Shown piece by piece: positions 30,600-43,009 of a stretch of 64,000 nt of DNA. Below the pieces are notes generated by a model, which saw only the letters and a list, made by a program, of their open reading frames with translations, had not been told where the DNA came from and ran no database searches. Numbering within the stretch: the first letter of the stretch is position 1; every line of letters starts with the position of its first letter. The stretch covers positions 45,283 to 109,282 of the forward strand of contig CANTFL010000518.1 of the NCBI GenBank assembly GCA_947650285.1. The letters run 5' to 3'. Source of the stretch: Hyaloperonospora brassicae (lineage: Eukaryota; Oomycota; Peronosporomycetes; Peronosporales; Peronosporaceae). A program made the position numbers and the translations under genes.

Positions 30600-31080
30600 G
30601 GTTGGTGGCATGCTCGTCGTTTGCCTGGGTAGTATGCGCGGCGCGGTTGCGATCAATATCTCATCCACTTCTTCAAGCGGGGTCACACTCGCCGCCAATG
30701 CGCCCATTTTTTCATCTTCCTGCTTTTAGGACGGACGAATCTCTGATTTTAGTTTGATGATAATACAGCCCATCTATTGGATATTCTCGTGAGGCAAAAA
30801 TATGCAATTGGCAGGACAAGGTTCAGTATCGCTTGAACACCGTAATTGCGCATGACACTAGTATTTTGTATCAAAAATCTAGCATTTGGAGAAGTGCTAG
30901 CTCCTCTTGCCCGTTAACCCTGTACATAACTTCATTAGGCTTCAGTGTACGGCTCGAGAAAGTGAGAGGCCAATCGACGCGTCATGTATCTGCAGTGACG
31001 CCACTGATACTACCCAGGACTGGCATACACCAGGATCACGAGTGATCGATCCGGGTCAAAATGGTTCAAGATCGTTGTTT
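30600..31080 (-). pseudogene. Unit b RNase H remnant
   Basis: Scattered matches to e 59770-60222, such as LVYASP against VVYASKWAVSAS and LEPYTEA against RTFKPNEINYR. The flanking DNA at 30600-30700 aligns with e 59760-59850. Confidence 0.5.
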
Positions 31081-31599
31081 TGCTACGTCATTATTGTGTA
31101 AAGTGAATGCAATTATCACTTTCTCCCAATTATTTTCCTTCCGAATCTTGAACTCCCCTGTAATTCTAATTAGATCATATTTGTGCCTACTTACACGGTC
31201 GTGATCGCGATCCTGATCAGCATTTGGTAAAGACACAGGCACATTGCTTGCACGGCTAGTCTCGCGGAAGTCCACTATAAGCATCTTATAGAAAACAAAT
31301 ACATAGATTTGAAAGTCCTCAATAAATCTAGATTAGGAGGTCGGACTTCCCATAAAAGTTTTTACATCGATCTTAGCGTCCGGGAAGACGGGATGCTTAC
31401 CAACGTAGGTAAGGTTTCGGGTTTGCCTTCAAACCTGCCAGTAAGAATTGTTGGTCCAGGTAACTTACCCGATGACGCCCCCAGAAATTTGCAGCTAAAG
31501 GGATCGATTATTTTCTAATTTAAGACATATAAAAATCGCGCGACATTTCCATATAGGGATGTCCAAGATTTGACGAGTATCAATCTATCGTCATTATAC

Positions 31600-32200
31600 G
31601 ATCTCCGACTTAAGAATGCTCGTCTCAGATCAACTTCTGCCTCACCTTCAGCAAATACATCCATCAAGTTTGAAGTAAGAGAAGCGATCGGCTATCTATC
31701 TAAACCTATATTCAGATGGTTGTACAGAGCGTTTAAGATCAGGAGATGATAATTTTGTAAGACCATCTATATACCGAAAGGAATTCGTATCCATTCAAAG
31801 AAGTTATGTGGCGTAATAAAGGACGATATCACTTTCTCGAGCTCCGTCTTTTCCACCATACAGAATCCACTTGCCATGTCTAGAGAACAATGCCACATTG
31901 CTTTATACGTGTTCTGCAACATTTTACTGACTAAATGAGTGAGGTATGCCATTAACCTTGTCAGCTATATAATTCGCCTGTTATCGATGGGGAATCGAAC
32001 ATCTTCACCGTTTTTCATAATAATCACCACGATTGGAAAAACTTATGGTAAATAAGAGAGTTTTATAATTTTGGCGGATATTAATCCTTTGGTCGGACCA
32101 ACGACATTCTTTCGAAATCCCAGACGTACGGGCAGCACACTTTGCGCGATCGGGTTCGCACCTCTAATGTCAATACCGCAAAGTTGTCCACGCGCTGCTG
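31600..32200 (-). pseudogene. Unit b reverse transcriptase remnant
   Basis: The frame 31952-31767 reads MWHCSLDMASGFCMV and then FFEWIRIPFGI, the palm region of the same RT as in unit e. DNA at 32100-32200 aligns with the N-terminal part of the e RT. The YxDD box was not located. Confidence 0.7.
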
Positions 32201-33047
32201 GAAAAGTATGTTTTCATTTTCTTTAATATAAATGGCGACGTTTATCGATTATTTAGCTAAGCTTTTCTTGCTTCTTGCTCACGGGTATCTTAAGGATCAT
32301 CTACTTGCATTTCATCGATAGTCTCTTTAATCATAAAGGGAATCTCTTTGAGTAAGACCAATGCATGCTAATTTACATCTTCTACGTAATTTTCACCACT
32401 TTCGTATTAATATACCGATGTGGTGGATGACTTTTTTGTAGTCTCCTCGTCAATCGTCTTTATGAGCCTATTCAACGGTTCGATCGAACTGTGTTTGTAA
32501 CCCACAATCTTTAACCATAATCTCTTCCGGCTGATGGCCGGACCATTCTTGTGGCAGATCGTTTTTCTTATCATCGTCTTCATCGTCGGCTTTCATATCC
32601 GACCCTTCGTTCACCTTTGTGATTGATCTCGTATCCGTTCGCCATCTACGGGTCTCTTAATTGCATTGATCATATATGGTATTTCTGCAATCGTCGATAT
32701 TTTATAATAAGGGTGTTTTGACCTCAATATTATCATAAGTCATTAATGATATTCTACCCCGTTGGATCGCATCGCGAACTTCTTCGATATTCCATCGTAC
32801 TTGATGCTCCTATCGGACGAACATAGATTTTAGTCGGTGTAGATACGAAGCTTGATCAATTAGCGCTCCTGTCTCATCTTTCAATATGTCTTTTTTTATA
32901 CACCGATGACTTCGAAACCCTCCGTTTGCCACTACTTGTAACTTCCAACTGGTACGTATCTTGGCAATCAAGGCACCATGCCGGATGCCATCTACAAGGT
33001 AAAAGGGTCTCTAAAATTTAAACTTATATCGCTATTAATGACGTTGT

Positions 33048-33620
33048 TTAAGAACAGATATTAGGTCCTTCTAGCCACGCAGTCACAGTCAACACCCATG
33101 CTGTGTATCGCCTATCCAACAATTTAGCTTTGTGCGAACAGATCGAGGTATTTACGTCAGACGATTTTCCGACAGGAATAGTTACATATTGATTGTTTAG
33201 ATCAATCGGTTGTATCGTCGACCGGTATTGTGGTCTTCGTCTTGTCATACCAATACGAACTTCGTCTGTTAGGCGTAAGGTCTCGTCATTTATATACAGA
33301 CCTTGTTCCGCCAAGACCTTGTAGTCCATACCCAATATTGCTTCCTGGTCGATTTGATCGCCGAACCACACATCAAAAAAATATTCCAGCGAGCCGTCAA
33401 AATTTATCTTGATCTTTGATGTCCCTAAGTCATGTAGGATTACTCTCCTATATTTTTCCCTCTACCCTCTTGAGTGCAAATGTCACTAATCACGCATCCT
33501 ACATTACGAGCAATGGTATCGACATCGATATGTCAGCGCCGAAGTTAATTTAATAAGTAGCTGTCTCCTTCTTGTCCTTGGACACCGTTTTTACTTGTTT
33601 AAAACGTTTCCCTGGATATA
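33048..33620 (-). pseudogene. Unit b protease remnant
   Basis: The frame 33371-33048 contains QEAILGMDY, DEVRIGMTRRRPQYRS and IQPIDLNNQYVTIPV, aligned with HEAILGIYF, DEVRIGLAGRRLPYRS and LAINLNDWYESIP of unit e (62173-62754). The catalytic half (33.4-33.6 kb) is recognisable only in DNA. Confidence 0.75.
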
Positions 33621-33954
33621 AAATTTTTATTATCCACGCGATTACCCCGGGGCGAAACCATGCTCTATCTTCACATACATTGGCCATATCGAATTGCTTC
33701 ATCCAAGTTGCAGAGACGACCCAGGCTAATTACTTGTAAAAGCGACCATCTTTTTTTCTTTGATCTCGAAATTCTTTCGAATAGGTACTAGCAATATGTT
33801 TATATAATGAAGTATGTATGCAAAGCTGTGGTAGAGTTAATCAAAAAAGGTGGAACGCATATCGCGCTGCGACTATAAATTATTTCCACTGTGGATCTGA
33901 CCCTTATAATTCGTTGTGATGTACACTGCATTCACGTGTAATGAACGCGATCTT

Positions 33955-34745
33955 CGATAATGCGATCTTAAGATATAAGATATATAGTGTTGTAATCTTG
34001 GAGGATATGAACTTGGAGGACGCGATATCGGGTGACGTCATTCTAAGTAAGAAACGTGATCACATACACCGCATTTTACAATATAACTATTAGGGATAAT
34101 TGACGTTGATCACCGATTGCGATGGAAGATCAAATCCTGACGGCACGAGGCGACACGTGGTGATACATCCTAATGAAAGAAATAAGTTGAGTCAAAGGTT
34201 TAGACTTTGGTTAAACAACATATGATAAGACACCAATTTACGTTCGAGCGCACAAGTGTCGTTCCTCTTTACGGGTCGGATTATTCGGCTTATGGATGCC
34301 CGATAAGATCAATTCAACACCACGAAGATAACTTCTTTAATATTAAACTAGGAGTTCAATCTATCTCCGATTTCTCTCCACTGCGTTTGGACGCATATTG
34401 CAAGATCGAGAGACGAATTAAGTGGCCGAAAGGCTCGGAAAAGCCAAGCACTCAATTTCGTACAGATAGATCTTGTTTAAATCGGATTTAATCATATCTA
34501 TTACCATTCAAGTATACCGTGGTCGTGTATAGGATTTCATAGAATCCCAAACTCGTCCTACACACGTTCAAGTGAAGCATCGATACGAGTCCACCAGAAG
34601 GAGTACGTCCTGCCCTACCGAGTAGTGCACAAGGTGAGGAAGCAATAAGCACGGATATGGATTGCCACCTACGAATGTAAATTTTCTGGGCTTAATCAGG
34701 AATACGCGCTCACCGAAAAAGTTGTTGCAGTCGCTCCATTACAAA
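33955..34745 (-). repeat. Unit b right arm
   Basis: The inner part pairs with 25385-25830. The outer part (34500-34700) matches the 7258-8003 foldback (GGTAGGGCAGG, CTCGTATCGATGCTT) and the outer arm of unit e. The outer end is placed near 34745 from the similarity of TTTTTCGGTGAGCGCG to the outer ends of d and e. Confidence 0.75.
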
Positions 34746-34749
34746 GATT

Positions 34750-35540
34750 AGAATGCTCTGCTCGTGACAAAAATTTTAAGGGCAAGTATCATACGCTAAT
34801 ATTTCTTCCACCGTGTGAAAAAGCAGTCCCGCGTGCTAGGTTGGTACATGCCACTTCCGGATTTGGTTGTAAAATCCTTTATTTGAGCAACTGTCACTCT
34901 CACGTACCTTCCCACAAGTAGCATAAGTGTAAAATACTTTTCAAAGGTCGGCTGCTGCACCACATATCTGACATATTATAATTTTTCAGCATCTTCGATC
35001 GTCGTATATGTTCAATTCGAAATGGGATCATGCTTTCAATCGTGCACCGCAATCGTGTGCGTCATCTTGATTCACATAAGTCGTCCGCATGCTAGGCCTG
35101 GGTGTCTCTTCGCTTAATCGTATGTGGCCGTCACAAATATGTACAACTGTCCAAATCCGCTTCCGGTCCACTTGTCTCGGACTCTGAGACGCAGGTTTCG
35201 TTCTCCACCTTTGGTCGTTCGTACAGCTCGAGTCGCTTTTGCAATTAATAAGGAATTGGGCTGATAGCTTATAAAAGTTGTCTTAAAAAAACCTCATTTG
35301 ACAAGATTACAGCAGCTGCTGTACACGCGAATTGGCTATTAACCATCAGCGTCCGTGACACGCGTAGAGTAACTTGCTTGTCCGGTTCGCGATCTTCCAA
35401 TGTCACAATAAAATGCTCTACATTTCCATGACGGATATAGAACATTTTATCTCATATCTTGACCTCGGCTTGAATAGCTGCTACGGGCAATTCGGTATGG
35501 GTATCAGATTGCTTCTGAGCGTATTTAAATAATCGAGCCT
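34750..35540 (-). pseudogene. Fragment g: gag of a family C unit, cut by unit b
   Basis: DNA at 35370-35510 encodes ELPVAAIQAEVKI and GNVEHFIVTLED, matching NVAAIRAKTQIRDG and EHVEYFMGTLDD of the unit e gag. DNA at 34780-34930 aligns with the zinc-knuckle end of the same gag. Protease and everything downstream are missing where the unit b right arm begins. The Cys/His residues of the knuckle are largely lost. Confidence 0.6.
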
Positions 35541-37014
35541 CGGTAAAACCGCATCCTCCGTTCTTTCGGATAAAGATATTAACAGCATTTCTGATGTGCG
35601 AGGAGTGGGTTAGCTCTGCCTTGTTGTACCTGAGCCGCGCCTTTCATGTTAGCATATTGCCAAAAACCAAACATATTAATTTGCCAGAAATTTAATCACT
35701 ACAAAACGCGTACTTGACCTTGCTAATCCAACTTCGGGCTCGATCTTCGTTTTCGTCTCTGTTATCGACTGTTTCTGATTTGTGATAGTCTAGACAAGAA
35801 TGAGCTGTGAAAACGATCCTCTATGCGGCAAAACTTCCGTGTAGGCGACGAATGCATGCCTCAGATATTCTTGCCTTCATTAAACATAACGACGAATGTC
35901 TAGTTTTATTAATGCCAGACCGACCACAATGCGATCTGAAGGATCTCTATTCTAAATATACGAAACGAGCTTCTTAGGTTGTTATCTCTTAATTTGATAG
36001 CTCGGATTGGTCCCTTGGCGAACTCAATTTCTTTGTTCCTGTTTATATCACATGTGGAGGCAATTTATTGCGACTACAGGTTCTCTTGGAAGACAATGGC
36101 GATTCGATATCGGCACGTACTAGAGTCAATCGCGAGTCGGGGTTAATTTCTTCTGCGCAATCGCGCATATGCACTGTCTCACTTGGACCTTGCAAATTTT
36201 GCTAATATAAATTGAGTGATCTGATTTCAATTCGGACTTTGCTAAGGAATACGGTGATGATCTGGTCCTCTCGTAACAATCGATACCGTCGTGCTCTCTT
36301 GGTCCAGGAAATCACATTCGCCCCCCAAGCTAATTGATCAATCTTTTGGTAATCGGCACGAGTACATTACTTTGCCTTGTTTACATTTCTAGAGTATCCT
36401 TAAGTCAACCGTACGTGCGACAAAACTAGCATTATGTAAAAGCTGTATGAATTCACGATACCCATCTAGCATATTCGACGCTACGGCATTAAGTTGACAT
36501 ATTACCTTGCCGATCAACTAATTCTTGAATAAAACGAGTTCTGAAGCACTAGACATCAGCTTCTTGGTAGTCGTCCAATACTATTTGTCGCCAGCTGGAC
36601 CAAATGCCATCCTTCCTCCTTTATATACTGCTCCACTAACGTGACTGGCCGATCGAGTATAATCGTGTACAATCGTTCTTCTAGAGTATGTATTCTTTTC
36701 TTCAATTAGCCGCTTTTAAAAGTTTATTTACGACACCGCGGAAGTAGTTTTCTATATACACTTTTATCGCTCTAATTTTAATTTTTTAACCTATAGATTA
36801 TGTCTAGCAGCACGGTCTGCTTTGCTTCCGTAATGTAGCCCGCAAGACATCAAGGTATCTCTTCCGGATTGAATTATTAAAATCGTCTTTTTCATTTTTG
36901 TTAATGAGCCTCAGTTGTAACATTTTACACTCCAAGAATTATTTAGTGTCATGCGTCTGCGGTAATAAATCTTCCTACGCCGTTTTTACCCAAATATAGT
37001 TACTATCTTTGAAT
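35541..37014. other. AT-rich decayed DNA, unassigned
   Basis: No open frame with recognisable domains. It probably contains the 5' part and arm of fragment g, but I could not align it. Confidence 0.3.
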
Positions 37015-38050
37015 CTTTATCTGGAACACACGGTAAATTACGAAAGATTAGAAGAGTCGAGAATGCGCTCGCTGTATTGTAGAGTATTGCAAGTTAATTG
37101 TATTCCGAATCTCCACTGGCACCCAGACGACCAAATATTGGGTGAGACTCCGCTTACGTGCTTTTTTACTTCCTTGCCGTGTGTACCTGTCGGTATGGCA
37201 AACTGCACACGTCCAGGTGAAGTTGCACTGATATAAACTTGACCTTTTTTGAGAAGGGGTCGGTGATCGTTAGAAGTCTTTCACACGACCACATCATACT
37301 TGCAGAGTAGTCAATATGAGTCACCCCGATCTTTACGGAATCGGCTTGTCTTAGTTGCGGCTTGATGCGGGATCGACTTGTCAAAAGTTGCTGCTTGGTT
37401 CGCGAGCCTTATGACTACTTGATCTGTCCTACAATTTTACAACTTTGCATATTATATATTGCTGCGTCCGATTGAAATTGGGGGAGGTTGGCTCAGGATC
37501 CGTAGTCGTTGGCCAAAATTCCAGGGGCGTCAATTTATGGAAGTGTGTGACTTTATATCGTCGAGATGTTAGTAATAAAATCCGTAGAAGACGTCGGCAT
37601 GTGTACTTCGTAGCAAATTAAATTCTGTTTAGTGTTTAATATATTTGTATATACTGTATATGACTAAGCATATTAACCAGTATCAATTCATACTTAATTT
37701 GTCTATCTTGTCCATACGATATTAATCATTGGTGTTGATATATTCTTGATACTAGTTATCGAATTATCGTGATCTGTTCTTAGATTCAACGATTACAATC
37801 AAAACATGCGATCGGTCGGTTATGGTCGTGATTGATTTAAAGTGATTGACATTTGTAATCGAAACATATGATCGATCGATCTTGATCAACACTTGTGATT
37901 GATTGATCAATTGCATGACGTTTATTCGTCAAACAAATATCTTTATTTTTAGCCTTGTCTTTATCAATTATTCCCGGTCATTAGATCAAATTGACATCCT
38001 AGTCTCTTCATCGTAATTTATATAGCCGGATTGTTTTCTCGCCGCTTAGT
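37015..38050 (+). repeat. Arm c: single family C arm
   Basis: Outer end CACGGTAAATTACGAAAGAT resembles the outer ends of d and e. Then follow TGTGTACCTGTCGGTA, the TCGCGAGCCTTATGA segment, TTGGCCAAAATTCCAGGGG and a GATC-rich stretch (37780-37920), in the same order as in 41.9-43.0 kb. It reads inward to the right. No partner arm was found. Confidence 0.65.
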
Positions 38051-39264
38051 CACTACCAGCCACTCACAGAAATTTACAACGCGCGGTCATTCAGGTTACT
38101 CTGATTTTTTTGCGAGTATATGACACCATTATAACTTTTTAAAAGTTCTGCAGGCCTTTTTTTCGCTATGGGAATTTCGGGTCAGTAATGCCTCCATGTC
38201 ACTAAACTAAACACACCTTCGATGCGACTTAGCAAAGGAGCTTTTCGATGAATAGGTACTTGTCTAATATATTGCCGCATCTCCGGACCCTGGTTCCCGT
38301 ACAGCCGATTGAGTGTATAGATCCAGGTACCTCCCGGTCCTATTCCCCGTGCATAAAACTCGGCCACTGGATCGGAACGCTACACTCTCAAAGCGCATCT
38401 GTTGGGTTATACCGCTGTGAGCAAGATCTTGCTTTCTTGCTTGCTCACATTAACACTTGTCAATTTGAATCCACTAATTGAAAACATCGTACATGGTAAA
38501 ACTTGCCATATGGTTCTAAAACGCAGCTTTAAATAAGATTGGCGTTTGTGCCGGCATATTTGCGGTATTACGAAAACTATAGGCATATACAATAGACCAT
38601 TTACCCTTTGGTTTATCTAGAAAGCATTTATGGATCGATTATTCTAATTACTCACACAAATGATGCCCACCGCGTAATTTGCATAAAGAATACCTCAATG
38701 ACTTCACAATCCTTTTTTCGTTGTTTTTGTGTTACAAAGTTACTATTCCAGAAAGCAAGAAATCTTTATGACGACGCTTCTATTCAGTAAAAACACGGTC
38801 GGTAAGTTATAAAATACATTCAAAATAAAAATTTGTAATAGATTTAAATTGCATCAAAAATTATAAAATAGATGCAGCACTACGACCACATAGTGTACCC
38901 GTTAAAACCTTTTGAGAAATGTCTCGTCGAGAGGAGACGAGTATTATAACTCGTTATCAAGTCTAAGACTCTATATTTTTGAACATCAAAATTCGCCTGC
39001 TGGGCCTAGTAAATTACATCCAACGATATTTCTGGTGGCTCTAATAAAGTGTTCAACGATGGAAGTGCTGCAAGGATGGATTCACCAAAAATTCAATTAG
39101 TCCATTTATTGATGGAGGTGCATGGCTTTTCGATTGCTTGACTCAATGACAAAACATGAAGATTTCGATTTTGGTCATTCGACGACGCTGCCTTCTCATG
39201 GCAGATGCCGTTATCATCGCAGAAATTGAACTAACACAATTAAATTAACACTATACGAGAGCCG
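38051..39264. other. Decayed DNA inside arm c, unassigned
   Basis: Probably the interior of the unit that began with arm c. No domain could be recognised. A frame at 38367-38182 (minus) contains GPGGTWIYTLNRLYGNQG but matches nothing I know. Confidence 0.3.
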
Positions 39265-39600
39265 ATGTCATAACCGACATCCAGTGAGTTGCTAAAACAG
39301 CCAACACCACTCAGTAAATTTTACGTACACACCGCAAGGGTAAAGCCCTTAGTTCTTAGGCATGTCGACAAATATGCAATTACCGGCGTCCAGTGAGTCG
39401 CTATCGCAGCCAACGTTGCTTAGTATGTGATAACGTGTCACTTCTCAAAACCATAGAGTTAGCCCTAGGACTTTTGGCATACTACTAATAATGTCATTGC
39501 CGATACTCAGTGACTCGATAATACTACGAGTATCACTCAACGGAGTACGTGCCGTTTTACAAATGTTGCCAGCATTTAAGGTTATTTATCAGACATTACA
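39265..39600 (+). repeat. ~113-bp tandem repeat, 2.7 diverged copies
   Basis: Units start at 39265, 39374 and 39491 and share the CCAGTGAGT-CGCT core and the AGCCAACGTTGCT-type core, the TTAGCCCTTAG segment and a GGCAT end. Spacing is 109 and 117 bp. It is unlike any LTR or arm here. Confidence 0.7.
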
Positions 39601-40416
39601 ATACCCGCTATACTGAATGAATCGGCCAACGTTTTCTTTTCGTAGAAAAGAAAAATTATGACTCTCTATAGTTAAATATAACATTGCACATGGCGCCTGA
39701 GATTTTATACCTCCAATCTAGCCATGGGCCATGGCGCTAAAGCCATGTCGTATCGAGATAAAGCTTAAATCAATAGTCCAATTTTAGGGCCAGAATACGT
39801 GAGATGCTGATAAAGTCTGATAAATTTGCGCCTAATTACAACGAAACTATAGGGATAGTGACACAAGTCTTGGTTGCTACACGGACCGTATTAAAATCTC
39901 TTTTGTGAGCTTAAACGACTTTTATTTATCACTGCCTTAAATACCTCGTCAAAAACGTTTTACGGCGTCAATAAGTAACTACCAAGCTTCTCACTGTCCT
40001 TAACCATTGTCTATGCAACCAAGAACCCTAGCATATATTCACTCGCCGTAAACAATTTCACAAAGTCTTATGTGGCTATTTTATCTTATTTTCTTTACCT
40101 CTAGCTCTCCCTAACTTGGGCATTCGGCGCCTTACCAAGTTTTTTAATATATTACGGTGTATATTGTGGCTCGGCCGAGTTTTGCGCGCTTATTATTGAG
40201 ACACCAAGGACAAAGATGTCGTGTGCTCCCGCAAGTGCAAAACCTACGGATGTAACATTGCTGTGCAGCCGACCAAGATAAGAAATTATTCGTCGCTTTG
40301 GTTGAGTTTATGGATTAGTATCTCTAAAACGAGTTTTAGTCATGTCCGTGCGTATCATGCGAGCTGAGTTTTAGTTTATAATAGCGTTCGCGACATATCT
40401 TTCGTTTAATTAAACG
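39601..40416. other. Unassigned decayed DNA
   Basis: Contains the short palindrome GCCATGGGCCATGGC near 39722. Nothing else is identifiable. Confidence 0.3.
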
Positions 40417-40660
40417 TTAGGGGATGCACACAAAACCTTTCTGTCCGATCCCTGTAGTCTGAAGCAATACCATAATAACTATGAATCGGAATCCCTTCAA
40501 ATAGGGTTTGGCTGCATGATAACGACGAGATATCGCAACTTTCAGATGTAGATATGTGATTAATTCCAGCCCTATAGGCACGAAGAATAAGAAGAGTGAG
40601 CGCACACGATATGTCTGGTTGGTCGACCCAGACATGCGATACATATATGTCTTAGTCAAT
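40417..40660 (-). pseudogene. Isolated family B-like gag fragment
   Basis: The frame contains TNQTYRVRSLFLF and LELITYLHLK, matching PNQTYRVRSRFLS and NELTDYVQELR of the element B gag; DNA such as GTGCGCTCACTCTTCTT supports it. It is a remnant of a B-family insertion with no other parts recognised nearby. Confidence 0.55.
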
Positions 40661-41869
40661 ACAATGATGTAAACTCTTATTTTACCAAATCGTCATATAA
40701 TAGTGCCCATTCTTCATATCTTTATCAAATTTTGATATCACCATAACAACCCGTTCTTGCTCCGATCAAATAATTGCGGTATACCTGCCAACTCGACTGC
40801 TCGAATGCAGAGAAGGCGAATATACCTTTCTCCCTCCAAAGATAGTTTTGCTCAGAGCGATCGGGAATCTCTAGACCCTTTGTCTATAACCGGGAAAAAG
40901 CGCATCTGTATAGCTGATGGTACTTGTTCACGTACCTGACCAGATTGTGTGACCTAATAAATAGATGTTGACTATGAGTCATTCATAAAGCACTACGGGG
41001 CCCTATATACAATGATAACAAAATATAATATTCTTAAAAACGTCCTCATTTTCTTAATATTGGGACATTTAGTCCAAAGATGCAAGCAAAAGTACCCGTA
41101 ATAATTAGACGGTCAGTCGTTTACAGATACGGTGTCGATTTTGCTGCAAGTTCAGCTAAGTGTATTGACAAACACAGCCTTTTAATACGAGGGAGCGCTT
41201 GGAATGATGGCCACTAATTACAGCGTCTTAGCTCTACGAAGCTTAAATATATGATTTGGAAGCCCACAATTTCTAGGAAACAGGGAAACAATAATACCAA
41301 ATGAGTAAAACTTAAAAAGTGGTGATAGCCAACAGCACCAAATACATCTAGTAAAATGCCAGAAATCTTATATACTTTCTTTATGTAGATAAAGTTTTTT
41401 CTTTTAATGCTGTCCTTATATAAAAATCTTGCACTTAGTTCCATACCCATAAGATTTAGATTTAATTTATATAAATGATCTGTAAATGGCATTGCCGAAA
41501 GGTTGATGTGTCAGGTCGTCATCAAACAAATATTGCCAGATAGAACACGTAGTCACCTATGGATACTACACTTCGAACTATATCGACTAGAATAGTATGA
41601 AGTAGTATTCTAGTCAATATAGTTATAATTGCAGCATCTACAGGTGACTTATAAGAACCGCGAACAACGAATTCATTTCTTATACAAATATCACATACGA
41701 TAGCGCATACCTTTTATGTCCATGCCTGAATTAATGGTCAATGATGAATATTTGTATGTTATCGCGTTTCATTCATCTTCACAACTCCTTGCTTTTCACT
41801 ACGTGTTCCGTTTTTAGATAGCATCCGCATATCTCCGACTAGAAACATGATCGCGGACGCAATGCACTA
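40661..41869. other. Unassigned AT-rich DNA
   Basis: A 92-codon minus-strand frame (41492-41214) is rich in Leu, Phe and Tyr and looks like AT-biased random translation. A short inverted repeat (GACTAGAATA...TATTCTAGTC, 41587-41615) is present. No genes. Confidence 0.3.
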
Positions 41870-42007
41870 TACATTTTAGGTTATATGAAATTAGACCGAC
41901 GCACTAAGTGTGGTGGAGTGGCGATAGATCGATGGATAAATGAATCCCACTTCTGTACAGGCACCCAGCCAGTACAAATGGAGGGCGTTTATAGATTCAT
42001 GGCTGAC

Positions 42008-43009
42008 ACTTTACTCAACTTGTGTACCCGTCGGTAGGGTGGGCTGCACTCTTCTGGGTGGATTAGAAGCGATGCCATTTATAATTGTGGTTGGGATTTT
42101 GACTATCGTGTTGAAATCTTTGCACGATAGCGGGTGAACCTTAAACGTGCTCGATATGAGTATCCTTGATCTCTACGAGATCGCCTCGTACAGAGTAGAT
42201 ACTTGATTCGCGAGCCTTCGTACCACTTGATCCGTCTCGCGGTCTTGCAGCCTTTGTCGTTACTTATTCTCTGCTTCCAATCTCAGTTGGGGTTTTGGTT
42301 AAGATTCCTCTATTTTTGGCCAAACAATCCAGGGATATCACTTGATCTAAGTATGTAGCTTTTCCTGACATCGGGTGGCCAGTTGTTCATGCGGAGAAGA
42401 AATCGACACGTTTACTCAAGAGCAAACTAAAATCTGTTTGATGTTATCCAATCAAACCCAAAAAAACTAGCACATCGCTAGGCCTATCTGTATCCCGACC
42501 TTCCGTGGCCGCGCGTCTCCCTCTCCAGAAGATTTTCCCCTTGTACTTATATGGCTTGCACCAAGTGCTCTCTCTGAAACCTTGTCGTGACCCATAACCG
42601 ATTTGTATGCAATTGACTCCAGGCATGCGAGATCGGATCCGGATCGCGAGATTGGACCGTGGTCGCGATCTCTGGTCGATATCGAGAACCTCGAGTGTTC
42701 CCGCTATCTCTCGTCGATATCGTGACCTTTGGGTATCCCCACGATCTCTGGTGAGATTCGTCTTTGGACTGCTTATCTATCTCAGCGTCGCCACATAGCC
42801 CACCCTTATCATAAATGATCTCACGATCTCGTACATTTGAGTGCACGATCGTGAGCCAACCGTCCTAGCTCGTTTTCTTTCCATTCAGAATTCTTTTCAG
42901 ACTGAACTGACGTTGGCTATCAGTGGGATCCCAGGCTCGACAGTAAATCTCGCGATCACTTTGCCAAAATCGTCACCTGGACCATTAGGCGACAAACAAA
43001 GTCGTTGTA
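42008..43009 (+). repeat. Unit d left arm, exact part (1002 bp)
   Basis: Matches the reverse complement of 49374-50375 over exactly the same length, with only a few substitutions seen (for example T/A at about 42083 and T/A at about 42919). It begins ACTTTACTCAACTTGTG and ends AAAGTCGTTGTA. It includes a palindrome-rich stretch with GATATCGA, GCGATCTCTGG and GGATCCGGATCGCG (42630-42770). Confidence 0.95.

Larger units (their letters stand above)
25385..34745 (-). mobile_element. Unit b: inverted-arm element with Gypsy-type pol (family C), decayed
   Basis: Left arm 25385-25830 and right arm about 33955-34745 are in inverted orientation, both reading inward. Between them, the minus strand has protease (33.6-33.0 kb), RT (32.2-31.6), RNase H (31.1-30.6) and integrase (30.1-28.5) remnants that align with unit e. 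A faint plus-strand coiled-coil remnant is near 26.96-27.10 kb. Gag is missing, since the protease starts only about 0.3 kb from the right arm. The outer part of the left arm is gone, cut by element B. The right arm abuts a gag fragment of another unit, so b probably inserted into it. Confidence 0.7.

Noticed and set aside
39265..39600. Tandem repeats considered as a CRISPR array
   Set aside because: Unit length, divergence, lack of spacers and the eukaryotic context all argue against it.
41214..41492. Hydrophobic 92-codon minus ORF that could be a membrane protein
   Set aside because: AT-rich DNA with Leu/Phe/Tyr codons and no start context, homologue or neighbour support. Likely random.
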